DNA from: an uncultured Lachnospiraceae bacterium
GTDB taxonomy: Bacteria > Bacillota > Clostridia > Lachnospirales > Lachnospiraceae
NCBI GenBank assembly: GCA_905209865.1
Contig: CAJLUP010000023.1
Span: forward strand, 1 to 19,753
Direction: 5' to 3'
Length of the DNA stretch: 19,753 nt
Under the pieces are notes generated by a model, which was not told the DNA's origin, made no database searches, and saw only the letters and a program-made list of their open reading frames with translations. Both the position numbers and the translations under genes were made by a program. Below are positions 7,481 to 13,856 of this stretch, one piece after another (within the stretch, counting starts at the first letter, position 1; the number at the start of each line of letters is the position of its first letter).

Positions 7481-8101
7481 ATGACAAAAAAGAATGAAAC
7501 AGTAGTTAAGATTGCTCAAACAGCGCTTATGGCGGCGCTTTGTTTTGTATCATTTCAATTCCTTCAGTTCAAGATCGTTCTTCCGGGAGGAGATGCAACT
7601 TCCTTCCATGTAGGTAATGCATTTTGCGTCTTGGCGGCATTGATCTTAGGCGGATGGTATGGCGGACTTGCGGGAGCGATCGGAATGGGATTTGCGGATA
7701 TTCTTGATCCGGTTTATATTACAGGAGCGCCGAAGACATTTGTGTTAAAGCTCTGTATCGGACTGATCGTTGGACTGGTGGCACACCGGATTGCGAAGAT
7801 AAATGAAAGTACGGATAAGAAATACATTTTCCGATGGAGCATGATCGCTTCAATCGCCGGACTCGGATTCAATGTGATCGCAGATCCTGTGGTAGGATAT
7901 TTCTATAAACAATATATTATGGGACAGCCGCAGCAGATGGCAGAGATCCTTGCAAAGTGGAGCGCGGCGACAACATTTGTCAACGCAGTAATCTCTGTGA
8001 TCCTTGCAGGCGTTTTATATAATGCGCTTCGCCCGGTGCTTTTGAGATCTGGAATGATTCAGGGCGCAAAAGTAAAAAAGACAGAAACGAAGACGGCTTA
8101 A
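7481..8101 (+). CDS. ECF transporter S component, substrate unknown
   Basis: This is an integral membrane protein of about 206 residues with five to six hydrophobic segments, typical of the substrate-binding S subunit of energy-coupling factor vitamin importers. The segment around GDATSFHVGNAFCVLAALIL, followed by GGWYGGLAGAIGMGFADILDP, resembles S components of the ECF-ribofla_trS/HmpT-like group. The N-terminal stretch TALMAALCFV is a usual feature of these families. AGGTAGGG precedes ATG closely; TTG at 7445 and ATG at 7457 are longer in-frame alternatives. No ATPase (EcfA) or EcfT gene is nearby, so it probably shares a module encoded elsewhere (group II ECF). The substrate cannot be told from sequence, and I see no riboswitch in the 99-bp upstream gap. 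Confidence 0.82.
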   Translation: MTKKNETVVKIAQTALMAALCFVSFQFLQFKIVLPGGDATSFHVGNAFCVLAALILGGWYGGLAGAIGMGFADILDPVYITGAPKTFVLKLCIGLIVGLVAHRIAKINESTDKKYIFRWSMIASIAGLGFNVIADPVVGYFYKQYIMGQPQQMAEILAKWSAATTFVNAVISVILAGVLYNALRPVLLRSGMIQGAKVKKTETKTA

Positions 8102-8148
8102 AGAAATATGGATAAATTATGAAAAAAGCAAAAAAATGAATTTTTTTG

Positions 8149-8181
8149 GTGACTTTTCGCCCCTATCAATGGTATTATAAT
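8149..8181 (+). promoter_or_regulatory. Candidate promoter for the zinc-ribbon/CD225 gene
   Basis: GTGACT at 8149-8154 lies 18 bp before TATTAT at 8173-8178. An overlapping perfect TATAAT sits at 8176-8181, but with a longer, 21-bp spacing. The element is 42 bp upstream of the start codon, in a 122-bp gap. An A7/T7 hairpin at 8129-8148 just before it may weakly terminate the ECF transcript. Confidence 0.5.
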
Positions 8182-8223
8182 TGAAACACAGTAATAAGAA
8201 AATTATGAGAGCGAGGTAGGGAA

Positions 8224-8880
8224 ATGAATTGTATTAAATGCTATCAGGAAATTCCGGACGGCGCGAAGTTCTGTCCGCATTGTGGAGCACAGCAGCCGGA
8301 AGCAGAAAAAACAGAACCGGTACAGCCGATGCAGGCAGAAGAGCCGACAGAACCGGTACAGCCGGCACAGGCAGAAGAGCCGACAGAGTCGATTCAGCAG
8401 ACACAGGCAGAAGAGCCGATTCAACCGAAAGCGGCATCTGCGGAAAATGGATATCAGGAAGCACAGCCGCAGAATCCGTATACATCTGCACAGAATAATT
8501 CTTATTATGGAGCAGGACAGTCTTATTCAGACCCAAATGCAGATCAGCAGTACACGGGATATCAGAACCAGACATCTTATCAGAATCAGGCGCCTTATCA
8601 GAATACACAAGTACCGCAGCAGCCGATTAACTGGGTTCCGTATCTTGTACTGTCCATTATTTGTACGTTATGCTGCTGTCTTCCGTTTGGTATTGTAGGA
8701 ATTGTGTATGCGGCGAAGATTAATTCAGCAATGGCGGCCGGCAACTATGAGGAAGCGAAGAGCGCAGCGAAGACAGCGAAGATCTGGATTATCGCATCTG
8801 CTGTAGTAGGTCTTGTTGTAGAAGTAATTTATATCATCTTCATATTTATCGGAGGCGCAGGCGGATATTACTATTACTAA
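8224..8880 (+). CDS. Zinc-ribbon and CD225/dispanin-like membrane protein
   Basis: The 218 residues have three parts. An N-terminal zinc ribbon has Cys pairs C3/C6 and C17/C20. A low-complexity middle contains three copies of a 12-residue Glu/Pro/Gln repeat (TEPVQPxQAEEP type), then a Tyr/Gln/Asn-rich stretch (YQNQ repeats). The C-terminal part has two membrane segments (about 139-165 and 188-212) separated by KINSAMAAGNYEEAKSAAKTAKIW. That two-helix pattern, with the small-residue loop and the cluster of cysteines in helix 1, matches the CD225 (dispanin/IFITM-like) family. AGGTAGGG at 8213-8220 precedes the ATG. It is followed after 24 bp by a DUF2752 gene, presumably co-transcribed. The cellular role in bacteria is unknown. 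Confidence 0.85.
   Translation: MNCIKCYQEIPDGAKFCPHCGAQQPEAEKTEPVQPMQAEEPTEPVQPAQAEEPTESIQQTQAEEPIQPKAASAENGYQEAQPQNPYTSAQNNSYYGAGQSYSDPNADQQYTGYQNQTSYQNQAPYQNTQVPQQPINWVPYLVLSIICTLCCCLPFGIVGIVYAAKINSAMAAGNYEEAKSAAKTAKIWIIASAVVGLVVEVIYIIFIFIGGAGGYYYY
8311..8418 (+). repeat. Three tandem 36-bp repeats inside the CD225-family gene
   Basis: Units start at 8311, 8347 and 8383, each beginning ACAGA and ending GAAGAGCCG. The first two differ at very few bases and the third is more diverged. The 36-bp period keeps the reading frame and encodes 12-residue Glu/Pro/Gln units, so copy number can change without breaking the protein. Confidence 0.9.
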
Positions 8881-8904
8881 GAGGTTGTAAAGCAGAGGAA
8901 ACAG

Positions 8905-9348
8905 ATGTTAGAACGATTGCGTAAAAAAAGAAGTCTGCGGATATTGATCGTAGCAGGAGCGGCGGCAGCTGCACTTGCAGGGGCGGTTTACTTGTATTTT
9001 CATAATCCGTACAGTTATCCGCTGCCGTGTATCTTTTATTCTTTGACCGGATTTTATTGTCCCGGATGCGGCGCGGGCAGAGCCGGTTATTCGCTTCTGC
9101 ACGGAAAGTTTTTAGACGCGTTTTGCTATAATCCGGTTATGACGGTGCTGCTTCCTCTTTTGGGACTTTATGTGGCGGCAAGAGCAGTTGACTGGGCGAT
9201 TACGGGAGGAGATCATGTTGATCAGAAGATCAGTGCGAAATTCGTTGCCGGAATACTGATTTTTGTTCTGCTGTTTGGAATCGTAAGAAATATTCCGGTA
9301 TATCCGTTTAATTTGCTTGTGCCGGGCGGTTTGTTTGAATTATTTTAA
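8905..9348 (+). CDS. DUF2752 family membrane protein
   Basis: The 147 residues include a basic N-terminus, a membrane segment at about 12-32, the family hallmark CPGCGAGRA at 52-60 (Cys pair C52/C55), and two more hydrophobic stretches (about 75-95 and 112-130). DUF2752 proteins are small bacterial membrane proteins of unknown function with this CxxCGxxR motif, which suggests metal binding or a disulfide. AGAGGA at 8894-8899 gives the ribosome site. The gene follows the zinc-ribbon/CD225 gene after 24 bp; my recollection is that such pairs recur in Lachnospiraceae, which would suggest a joint membrane role. A terminator follows at 9463. Confidence 0.85.
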   Translation: MLERLRKKRSLRILIVAGAAAAALAGAVYLYFHNPYSYPLPCIFYSLTGFYCPGCGAGRAGYSLLHGKFLDAFCYNPVMTVLLPLLGLYVAARAVDWAITGGDHVDQKISAKFVAGILIFVLLFGIVRNIPVYPFNLLVPGGLFELF

Positions 9349-9462
9349 AGAGACGGCGAATGGAAGAACGATTGTTTTTACAGAGAAAAGCAAGTCGGAT
9401 AAAGCAGAATAAAAAATACAGAATAAAAATCAGCAGGATAAGAAAAAGAAAAGATGTATCAG

Positions 9463-9501
9463 CGGGCGCTTGGGAGATTTCCTTAAGCGTCCGTTTTATT
9501 T
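9463..9501 (+). terminator. Intrinsic terminator after the CD225-DUF2752 pair
   Basis: CGGGCGCTT at 9463-9471 pairs with AAGCGTCCG at 9485-9493 (one G-U), with a short GGA/TCC inner pairing possible. TTTTATTT follows at 9494-9501. The stem is GC-rich and well formed. Confidence 0.85.
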
Positions 9502-9571
9502 GCGAAAAAACCGCTTTACCTGACGCGGGTGATTCAGACGAGATTTTAGTATAGAAGTCGGTAAGATATTG

Positions 9572-9580
9572 TGATAAAAT
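9572..9580 (+). promoter_or_regulatory. Extended -10 promoter for the pyr operon
   Basis: TGA followed by TAAAAT at 9575-9580 repeats the extended -10 seen before secG. The -35 region (TAGAAG at 9552-9557) is poor, which is common when an extended -10 is present. It lies about 88 bp before the pyrF start, leaving a leader of about 80 nt. Confidence 0.55.
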
Positions 9581-9604
9581 GAAAAAGACAAAAAGTTCTG
9601 AAAA

Positions 9605-9628
9605 TGTGTAAAGCAGACGCTTTGCATA
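9605..9628 (+). promoter_or_regulatory. Leader hairpin upstream of pyrF
   Basis: TGTGTAAAGC (9605-9614) and GCTTTGCATA (9619-9628) form a 10-bp stem with two G-U pairs and a 4-nt AGAC loop. No T-tract follows, so it is not a terminator by itself. It lies in the predicted pyrF leader, about 40 nt before ATG. A regulatory role is possible but not shown. Confidence 0.4.
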
Positions 9629-9667
9629 ACAGAGAAACAGATTTTCGGGAAAACGGAGGATACTTGT

Positions 9668-10597
9668 ATGATTAACAAATTAGTGGAAAAGATTAAAAAG
9701 ACAAAAGCGCCGATCGTGGTAGGTCTTGATCCGATGCTTAATTATATTCCGCAGCATGTTCAGGAAAAAGCGTTTGCTGAGTACGGAGAAACTTTGGAAG
9801 GAGCGGCAGAGGCAATCTGGCAGTTTAATAAAGAGATCGTGGATAAGACATATGATCTGATTCCGGCTGTGAAGCCGCAGATCGCGATGTACGAACAGTT
9901 CGGAGTTCCGGGACTTGCCGCATTCAAGAAAACCGTAGATTACTGTAAGTCAAAAGACCTCGTTGTTATCGGCGATATTAAGAGAGGAGATATCGGTTCT
10001 ACATCAGCAGCATATGCGGTTGGACATCTTGGAAAGGTAAAAGTCGGATCAAAAGAATACGTTCCGTTTGATGAAGATTTTGCAACTGTCAATCCATATC
10101 TTGGATCTGACGGAGTGAATCCGTTTGTGGATGTGTGTAAAGAACAGAAAAAAGGATTGTTTATCCTTGTGAAAACGTCCAATCCTTCCAGCGGAGAATT
10201 CCAGGATCGTCTCATCGACGGACGACCGTTGTATGAACTTGTAGGGGAGAAGGTTGCACAGTGGGGCGCAGAGTGTATGGGCGATGAATACAGCTATATC
10301 GGCGCGGTTGTCGGAGCAACGTATCCGGAGATGGGAAAAGTTCTTAGAAAGATCATGCCGAAATCCTATATTCTCGTGCCGGGATATGGCGCTCAGGGAG
10401 GTAAAGGAAAAGATCTTGTTCATTTCTTTAATGAAGATGGACTTGGTGCGATCGTGAACTCTTCAAGAGGAATCATTGCGGCATATAAGCAGGAGGCATA
10501 TGCGAAGTTTGGCGCAGATCATTTTGGAGATGCTTCCAGAGCTGCCGTAGAGGATATGATCGCAGATATTAGTGGAGCGCTTGAATCCGCAAAATAA
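9668..10597 (+). CDS. pyrF: Orotidine 5'-phosphate decarboxylase (type 2)
   Basis: PyrF decarboxylates OMP to UMP, the last step of de novo pyrimidine synthesis. The 309 residues fit the longer type 2 subfamily. Characteristic segments are VVGLDPML near the N-terminus, AVKPQIAMYEQFG, and the catalytic DIKRGDIGSTSAAYA with the active-site lysine K105 between aspartates D103 and D108. A phosphate-binding region near LVPGYGAQGG and IVNSSRGI follows. GGAGGA lies about 7-8 nt before ATG. It begins a pyrF-pyrK-pyrD cluster, so the gene set covers dihydroorotate oxidation and the final decarboxylation; pyrE is not in the window. Confidence 0.95.
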   Translation: MINKLVEKIKKTKAPIVVGLDPMLNYIPQHVQEKAFAEYGETLEGAAEAIWQFNKEIVDKTYDLIPAVKPQIAMYEQFGVPGLAAFKKTVDYCKSKDLVVIGDIKRGDIGSTSAAYAVGHLGKVKVGSKEYVPFDEDFATVNPYLGSDGVNPFVDVCKEQKKGLFILVKTSNPSSGEFQDRLIDGRPLYELVGEKVAQWGAECMGDEYSYIGAVVGATYPEMGKVLRKIMPKSYILVPGYGAQGGKGKDLVHFFNEDGLGAIVNSSRGIIAAYKQEAYAKFGADHFGDASRAAVEDMIADISGALESAK

Positions 10598-10688
10598 GAC
10601 GTTGGAAGAAAACAGAAACGATCTGAAGGAAGATCTAAGAGATCTGAAAGAAAGGGTCGGTAATGAAGAATTTGGAATAAAGGAGCAT

Positions 10689-11480
10689 ATGACACATATG
10701 ACAAGAGAAAAGGAAAATGCAGCGGTCATTTCACAAGAGGAGATCGCTCATGGAATATATAGTATGTGGATCAAAACGGAGGCGGCAAACACTGCAAAGC
10801 CGGGACAGTTTATCTCAATGTATACGAACGATGGAAGCAAACTTCTTCCTCGTCCAATCAGTATTTGTGAGATTGACAAGGAGAATGGGGCGCTGCGTGT
10901 CGTATATCGTGTGACAGGAGAGAATACAGGAACAGAGCTTTTTTCCCAAATGAAAGAAGGCGATACGATTCCGGTGATCGGACCTCTCGGAAACGGATTC
11001 CCGGTGGAGAAGGCGGAAGGAAAACGTGCTTTTCTGATCGGCGGAGGAATCGGCGTGCCTCCGATTTTGGAACTGGCAAAACAGATGGGATGTGATAAAA
11101 AACAGATCATCGTCGGTTACCGAAACGAAGAGACATTTCTGGAAACAGAGTTTAGACAGAACGGCGAAGTGTACATTTCTACAGAGGACGGAAGTGCAGG
11201 AACAAAAGGAAATGTGATGGATGCAATCCGGGAAAAGGGATTGGAAGCGGACATTATTTATGCATGCGGACCGACTCCGATGCTTCGCGCGATCAAGACA
11301 TATGCAGAAGAAAATGGAATCGAATGCTATATTTCTTTGGAAGAGCGTATGGCATGTGGAATCGGGGCATGTCTTGCCTGTGTATGCAAAACAAAAGAAA
11401 AAGATCATCACAGTAACGTGAATAACAAAAGGATCTGCAAAGATGGTCCGGTATTTTTGTCAACGGAGGTAGAGATCTGA
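10689..11480 (+). CDS. pyrK: Dihydroorotate dehydrogenase electron-transfer subunit PyrK
   Basis: PyrK passes electrons from the PyrD flavin through a [2Fe-2S] cluster and FAD to NAD+. Visible features are the FAD-binding RPISI, the GPLGNGFPV segment, the nucleotide-binding GGGIGVPPI, YACGPTPML, and the C-terminal cluster cysteines C223, C228, C231 and C250, with an extra C233. From ATG 10689 it is 263 residues, the family's usual length. AAAGGAG (10679-10685) is 3 nt from this ATG and 12 nt from the next in-frame ATG (10698), so either may be used. The frame is open upstream as far as a GTG at 10572 inside pyrF, which would add 39 charged residues but has no good ribosome site. The stop overlaps the pyrD start by 1 nt. 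Confidence 0.93.
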   Translation: MTHMTREKENAAVISQEEIAHGIYSMWIKTEAANTAKPGQFISMYTNDGSKLLPRPISICEIDKENGALRVVYRVTGENTGTELFSQMKEGDTIPVIGPLGNGFPVEKAEGKRAFLIGGGIGVPPILELAKQMGCDKKQIIVGYRNEETFLETEFRQNGEVYISTEDGSAGTKGNVMDAIREKGLEADIIYACGPTPMLRAIKTYAEENGIECYISLEERMACGIGACLACVCKTKEKDHHSNVNNKRICKDGPVFLSTEVEI

Positions 11481-12382
11481 TGAATACAAAAGTGACGATT
11501 GCAGGAGTAGAGTGGAAAAATCCGGTCACAGTTGCATCCGGTACATTCGGATCCGGAGCTGAATTTGTTGATTTTGTTGATCTGAACAAGCTTGGGGCAG
11601 TGACGACAAAAGGAGTTGCCAATATTCCGTGGACAGGTAATCCGACTCCGAGGGTAGCAGAAACTTACGGGGGAATGATGAATGCGGTCGGTCTGCAGAA
11701 TCCGGGAATTGATATGTTTTGTGACAGAGATATTCCGTTTCTCAGAAAGTATGATACAAAGATCATTGTAAATGTATGCGGAAGATCTACGGAAGATTAT
11801 TGTGAGGTTGTTGAACGTTTGGCGAATGAAGATGTCGACATGCTTGAGATCAATATTTCCTGCCCGAATGTAAAAGAGGGTGGAATCGCGTTTGGTCAGA
11901 ATCCGAATGCGGCGGAAGAGATTACAAAAGCGGTGAAAAAGTATGCAAAACAACCGATCATTATGAAATTAAGTCCGAATGTCACAAGTATTTCCGAGAT
12001 GGCAAAAGCAGTGGAAGCAGGAGGCGCGGATGCAATATCTTTGATCAACACTTTGACAGGAATGAAGATTGATGTGAATAGAAAAGCATTTGTTTTGGCA
12101 AATAAAACAGGCGGAGTGTCCGGTCCGGCAATTCATCCGATTGCTGTCCGTATGGTATATGAGGCGGCAAATGCTGTCAGCGTTCCGATCATCGGAATGG
12201 GAGGAATTGCGTCTGCAGAAGATGCCATTGAGATGATCCTTGCGGGAGCAAGCGCAGTGTCTGTCGGAACAGCAAATTTCTTCGATCCGGCAGTGACCAT
12301 GAAGGTTGTGGATGGAATTGAAGAATATATGAAGCAGCAAGGATTTGAAAACGTTGCGGATATGGTTGGAATCGTAAAATAA
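11480..12382 (+). CDS. pyrD: Dihydroorotate dehydrogenase catalytic subunit, class 1B
   Basis: PyrD oxidises dihydroorotate to orotate using FMN and, as a class 1B enzyme, works with PyrK to use NAD+. The 300 residues show ASGTFGSG, TTKGV, PTPRVAET and NAVGLQNPG, the active-site loop NISCPNVKEGG with the catalytic-base cysteine C128, and the FMN-phosphate segment GMGGIASAEDAIEMILAGA near the C-terminus. GGAGG at 11464-11468 lies inside the end of pyrK. The TGATG overlap with pyrK indicates translational coupling, fitting a stable heterotetramer. A very strong terminator follows. Confidence 0.96.
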   Translation: MNTKVTIAGVEWKNPVTVASGTFGSGAEFVDFVDLNKLGAVTTKGVANIPWTGNPTPRVAETYGGMMNAVGLQNPGIDMFCDRDIPFLRKYDTKIIVNVCGRSTEDYCEVVERLANEDVDMLEINISCPNVKEGGIAFGQNPNAAEEITKAVKKYAKQPIIMKLSPNVTSISEMAKAVEAGGADAISLINTLTGMKIDVNRKAFVLANKTGGVSGPAIHPIAVRMVYEAANAVSVPIIGMGGIASAEDAIEMILAGASAVSVGTANFFDPAVTMKVVDGIEEYMKQQGFENVADMVGIVK

Positions 12383-12412
12383 TCAAAAGAATATATAGAA
12401 AGACTTGAATTG

Positions 12413-12462
12413 AAAATAACGTCTGACAGAAGAATGAAATTGCTGTCAGACGTTATTTTTTT
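12413..12462. terminator. Strong bidirectional terminator after pyrD
   Basis: A perfect 17-bp stem (12413-12429 with 12443-12459; core AACGTCTGACAG/CTGTCAGACGTT) and a 13-nt loop end in a T-run to 12462. Read from the other strand the stem ends in TTATTTTC, so it can also stop the convergent sdpR-sdpI transcript. Confidence 0.92.
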
Positions 12463-12583
12463 GCATGGTGACCGCTTCCGATCCCGGAATGTGCCTTTTG
12501 GCACTGCAGGTGATTGAACAGAAAATATCATTTCTGTACGGGCTATCCCTATTTGATAAGAGTATTCTATTAGAAGCTGTTTA

Positions 12584-13234
12584 TCAGATTCCTTTTTTAT
12601 AAAGGATAAAAGAATAGGCGGTCGGGACAATCGTGCCGATCATAATTACAGTCAGGATAATCCACATTGCGGCATCACTTCCGAACAGACTGTCTGTAAA
12701 GGTCATTAAAATCATAGCAATGCCCATAACGATGTAAAGTTTTCCGCCGAGGCGATGCGTGCGATTCCAGTTTTCGGTGCTGTTCAGTGTCCACGGAAGT
12801 TTAATTCCTACCGTATAGTTTTGCTGCAGCTTCGGCATATAGTTTCCGAGAACGATGAAAAAGACACCGATCAGGGCAGATACAAAGATTTCAATGCTAA
12901 AGTTAATTCCTAATGCGATCAGATAAGTTGCACAGCTGCACATAAGTGAGATGACGGGAACTGTCCAAAAAAGGAGCGCCATCGGTTTCTTATGGATGTT
13001 CTTTTTCTTCGGATCATTTAAAGTGATGAAGAGACAAATGAGGTGGAGCGCAGTAAGGATGAGCGGCATCCCGAATACTGCAAAACTCTTATTAGACCAG
13101 CCGTTCGCTGTTCCGTCGCTTCCCCAGTGTGTGGCGATCGTATCAGGGAGTTGATTCCAAAGGAATAATCCGATCAGAATGGGCAGCAGAGTAACCAAAG
13201 TTGTAATGATAATTGTGTTTTTATATTTTTTCAT
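12584..13234 (-). CDS. SdpI family (DUF1648) membrane protein
   Basis: The protein has about 216 residues and six membrane segments. The N-terminal part carries the DUF1648 motif (LPDTIATHWGSDGTANGWSN), and the C-terminal part the SdpI motif NYTVGIKLPWTLNSTENWNRTHR. In Bacillus, SdpI gives immunity to the toxin SdpC and sequesters the repressor SdpR. Here no toxin genes (sdpABC) are nearby, so it is an SdpI homologue whose partner is unknown. I chose the ATG at 13234 because AAAGGAG lies just upstream and because it overlaps the regulator's stop by 4 nt (ATGA). A longer frame starting at 13267 would lie inside the regulator gene. Confidence 0.9.
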   Translation of the reverse strand: MKKYKNTIIITTLVTLLPILIGLFLWNQLPDTIATHWGSDGTANGWSNKSFAVFGMPLILTALHLICLFITLNDPKKKNIHKKPMALLFWTVPVISLMCSCATYLIALGINFSIEIFVSALIGVFFIVLGNYMPKLQQNYTVGIKLPWTLNSTENWNRTHRLGGKLYIVMGIAMILMTFTDSLFGSDAAMWIILTVIMIGTIVPTAYSFILYKKGI

Positions 13235-13503
13235 GACTCTTTTTCTCCTTTCAAGTCTGAAATCCATACCATAATTTCTTCCAGTACAGTAAGGTTCAGT
13301 TCATAGAAAATAAAATTTTTCTCACGGGTCTCCCGGATCAAGTCTGCATTTTTTAAAATCTTCAGATGATAGGAGATTGTTGCATGGGTCATATCAAAAT
13401 GCCCTGCAATTTCGCCGGCAGACATGCGTCCCTTTTTCAAAAGCTCCAAAATTTCCCGCCTTGCCGGGTCGGATAATGCTTTAAAAGTTTCAGCAAAGCT
13501 CAA
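13231..13503 (-). CDS. ArsR-family repressor, SdpR-like
   Basis: This small winged-helix regulator has about 90 residues. It opens SFAETFKALSDPARREILELL, the usual SdpR/ArsR N-terminus, with a recognition helix around THATISYHLKILKNADLI and a wing at ETREKNFIFYEL. No metal-binding cysteine pair is present, so it is not a metal sensor of the classical ELCVCDL type. GAGGAGGG (13510-13517) touches the ATG at 13509 but is ideally spaced, about 7 nt, from TTG at codon 3; I therefore place the start at TTG 13503. It is translationally coupled to the SdpI-like gene. Two dyads flank its promoter, which suggests autorepression relieved by the membrane partner, as known for SdpR-SdpI; that last step is inference. 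Confidence 0.9.
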   Translation of the reverse strand: MSFAETFKALSDPARREILELLKKGRMSAGEIAGHFDMTHATISYHLKILKNADLIRETREKNFIFYELNLTVLEEIMVWISDLKGEKES

Positions 13504-13545
13504 GAACATCCCTCCTCATATTTTAACTCCTGATTTACATGAAAA

Positions 13546-13569
13546 GTATTTAGAAATATTTCTAAATAC
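13546..13569. promoter_or_regulatory. 24-bp perfect palindrome, probable operator
   Basis: GTATTTAG at 13546 and CTAAATAC ending at 13569 are the ends of a perfect 24-bp palindrome with no spacer. It lies at the predicted transcription start, directly downstream of the -10 of the - strand promoter. This is the position expected for an ArsR/SdpR operator that blocks transcription initiation. Confidence 0.8.
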
Positions 13570-13598
13570 CTTATAACACCGGAGGAAAGGAAAGTCAA
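13570..13598 (-). promoter_or_regulatory. Sigma-A promoter of the sdpR-sdpI-like operon
   Basis: Read on the - strand, TTGACT (13598-13593) and TATAAG (13575-13570) are separated by exactly 17 bp. This is a near-consensus promoter with a dyad on each side. Confidence 0.8.
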
Positions 13599-13603
13599 TA
13601 TCT

Positions 13604-13623
13604 ATTTAGAAAAAAATCTAAAT
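13604..13623. promoter_or_regulatory. Second dyad upstream of the sdpR-like promoter
   Basis: ATTTAGA (13604-13610), six A's, then TCTAAAT (13617-13623). The half-sites match the ATTTAGA/TCTAAAT of the palindrome at 13546-13569, with the same 20-bp extent. The two sites are centred about 56 bp apart, so two repressor dimers could bracket the promoter. Confidence 0.7.
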
Positions 13624-13786
13624 TGTTTTTGCCATTATAAAATACAGAAATGCAGGGAATGATTTGAAAACAAAGAAAAATGTAGTTGTCATGTCGGAAT
13701 ATGAATGAAAAATGGTAAAAAATTTCAAAATCATCATAGAATATCCTTGAAAATCGTTTTTTAAACACAAAAAATGACGGAAAGCA

Positions 13787-13815
13787 TTGACGAAACATCA
13801 AAAAATGTATACAAT
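13787..13815 (+). promoter_or_regulatory. Sigma-A promoter for the aminotransferase gene
   Basis: TTGACG at 13787-13792 and TACAAT at 13810-13815 have a 17-bp spacer. They lie about 41 bp upstream of the ATG at 13857. Confidence 0.8.
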
Positions 13816-13856
13816 ACGATACAGTGATGAAAAAAACAAAACGGAGGAGTCCTGCA

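Larger units (their letters stand above)
9349..9667. other. Intergenic region between the DUF2752 gene and pyrF
   Basis: This 319-bp spacer contains an A-rich stretch with two CAGAATAAAAA copies, a strong terminator (9463-9501), an extended -10 promoter (9572-9580) and a leader hairpin (9605-9628) before pyrF. A 64-codon + frame across it (9360-9554) runs through the terminator and is not credible as a gene. Confidence 0.7.
13504..13856. other. Divergent control region between the sdpR-like and aminotransferase genes
   Basis: This spacer of about 350 bp contains the - strand promoter and two dyads of the sdpR-like operon (13546-13623), an AT-rich stretch without genes (about 13624-13786), and the + strand promoter of the aminotransferase gene (13787-13815). 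Short frames in it look like noise. Confidence 0.7.

Noticed and set aside
8311..8418. CRISPR-like array
   Set aside because: The 36-bp units are directly adjacent with no spacers, and lie in frame within a gene.
9360..9554. 64-codon + frame after the DUF2752 gene
   Set aside because: It runs through a strong intrinsic terminator, is low-complexity Lys/Arg-rich, and has no ribosome site.
10815..11411. 198-codon - strand frame opposite pyrK
   Set aside because: It is antisense to conserved PyrK motifs, and its Cys/Ser/His-rich composition is typical of a shadow frame.
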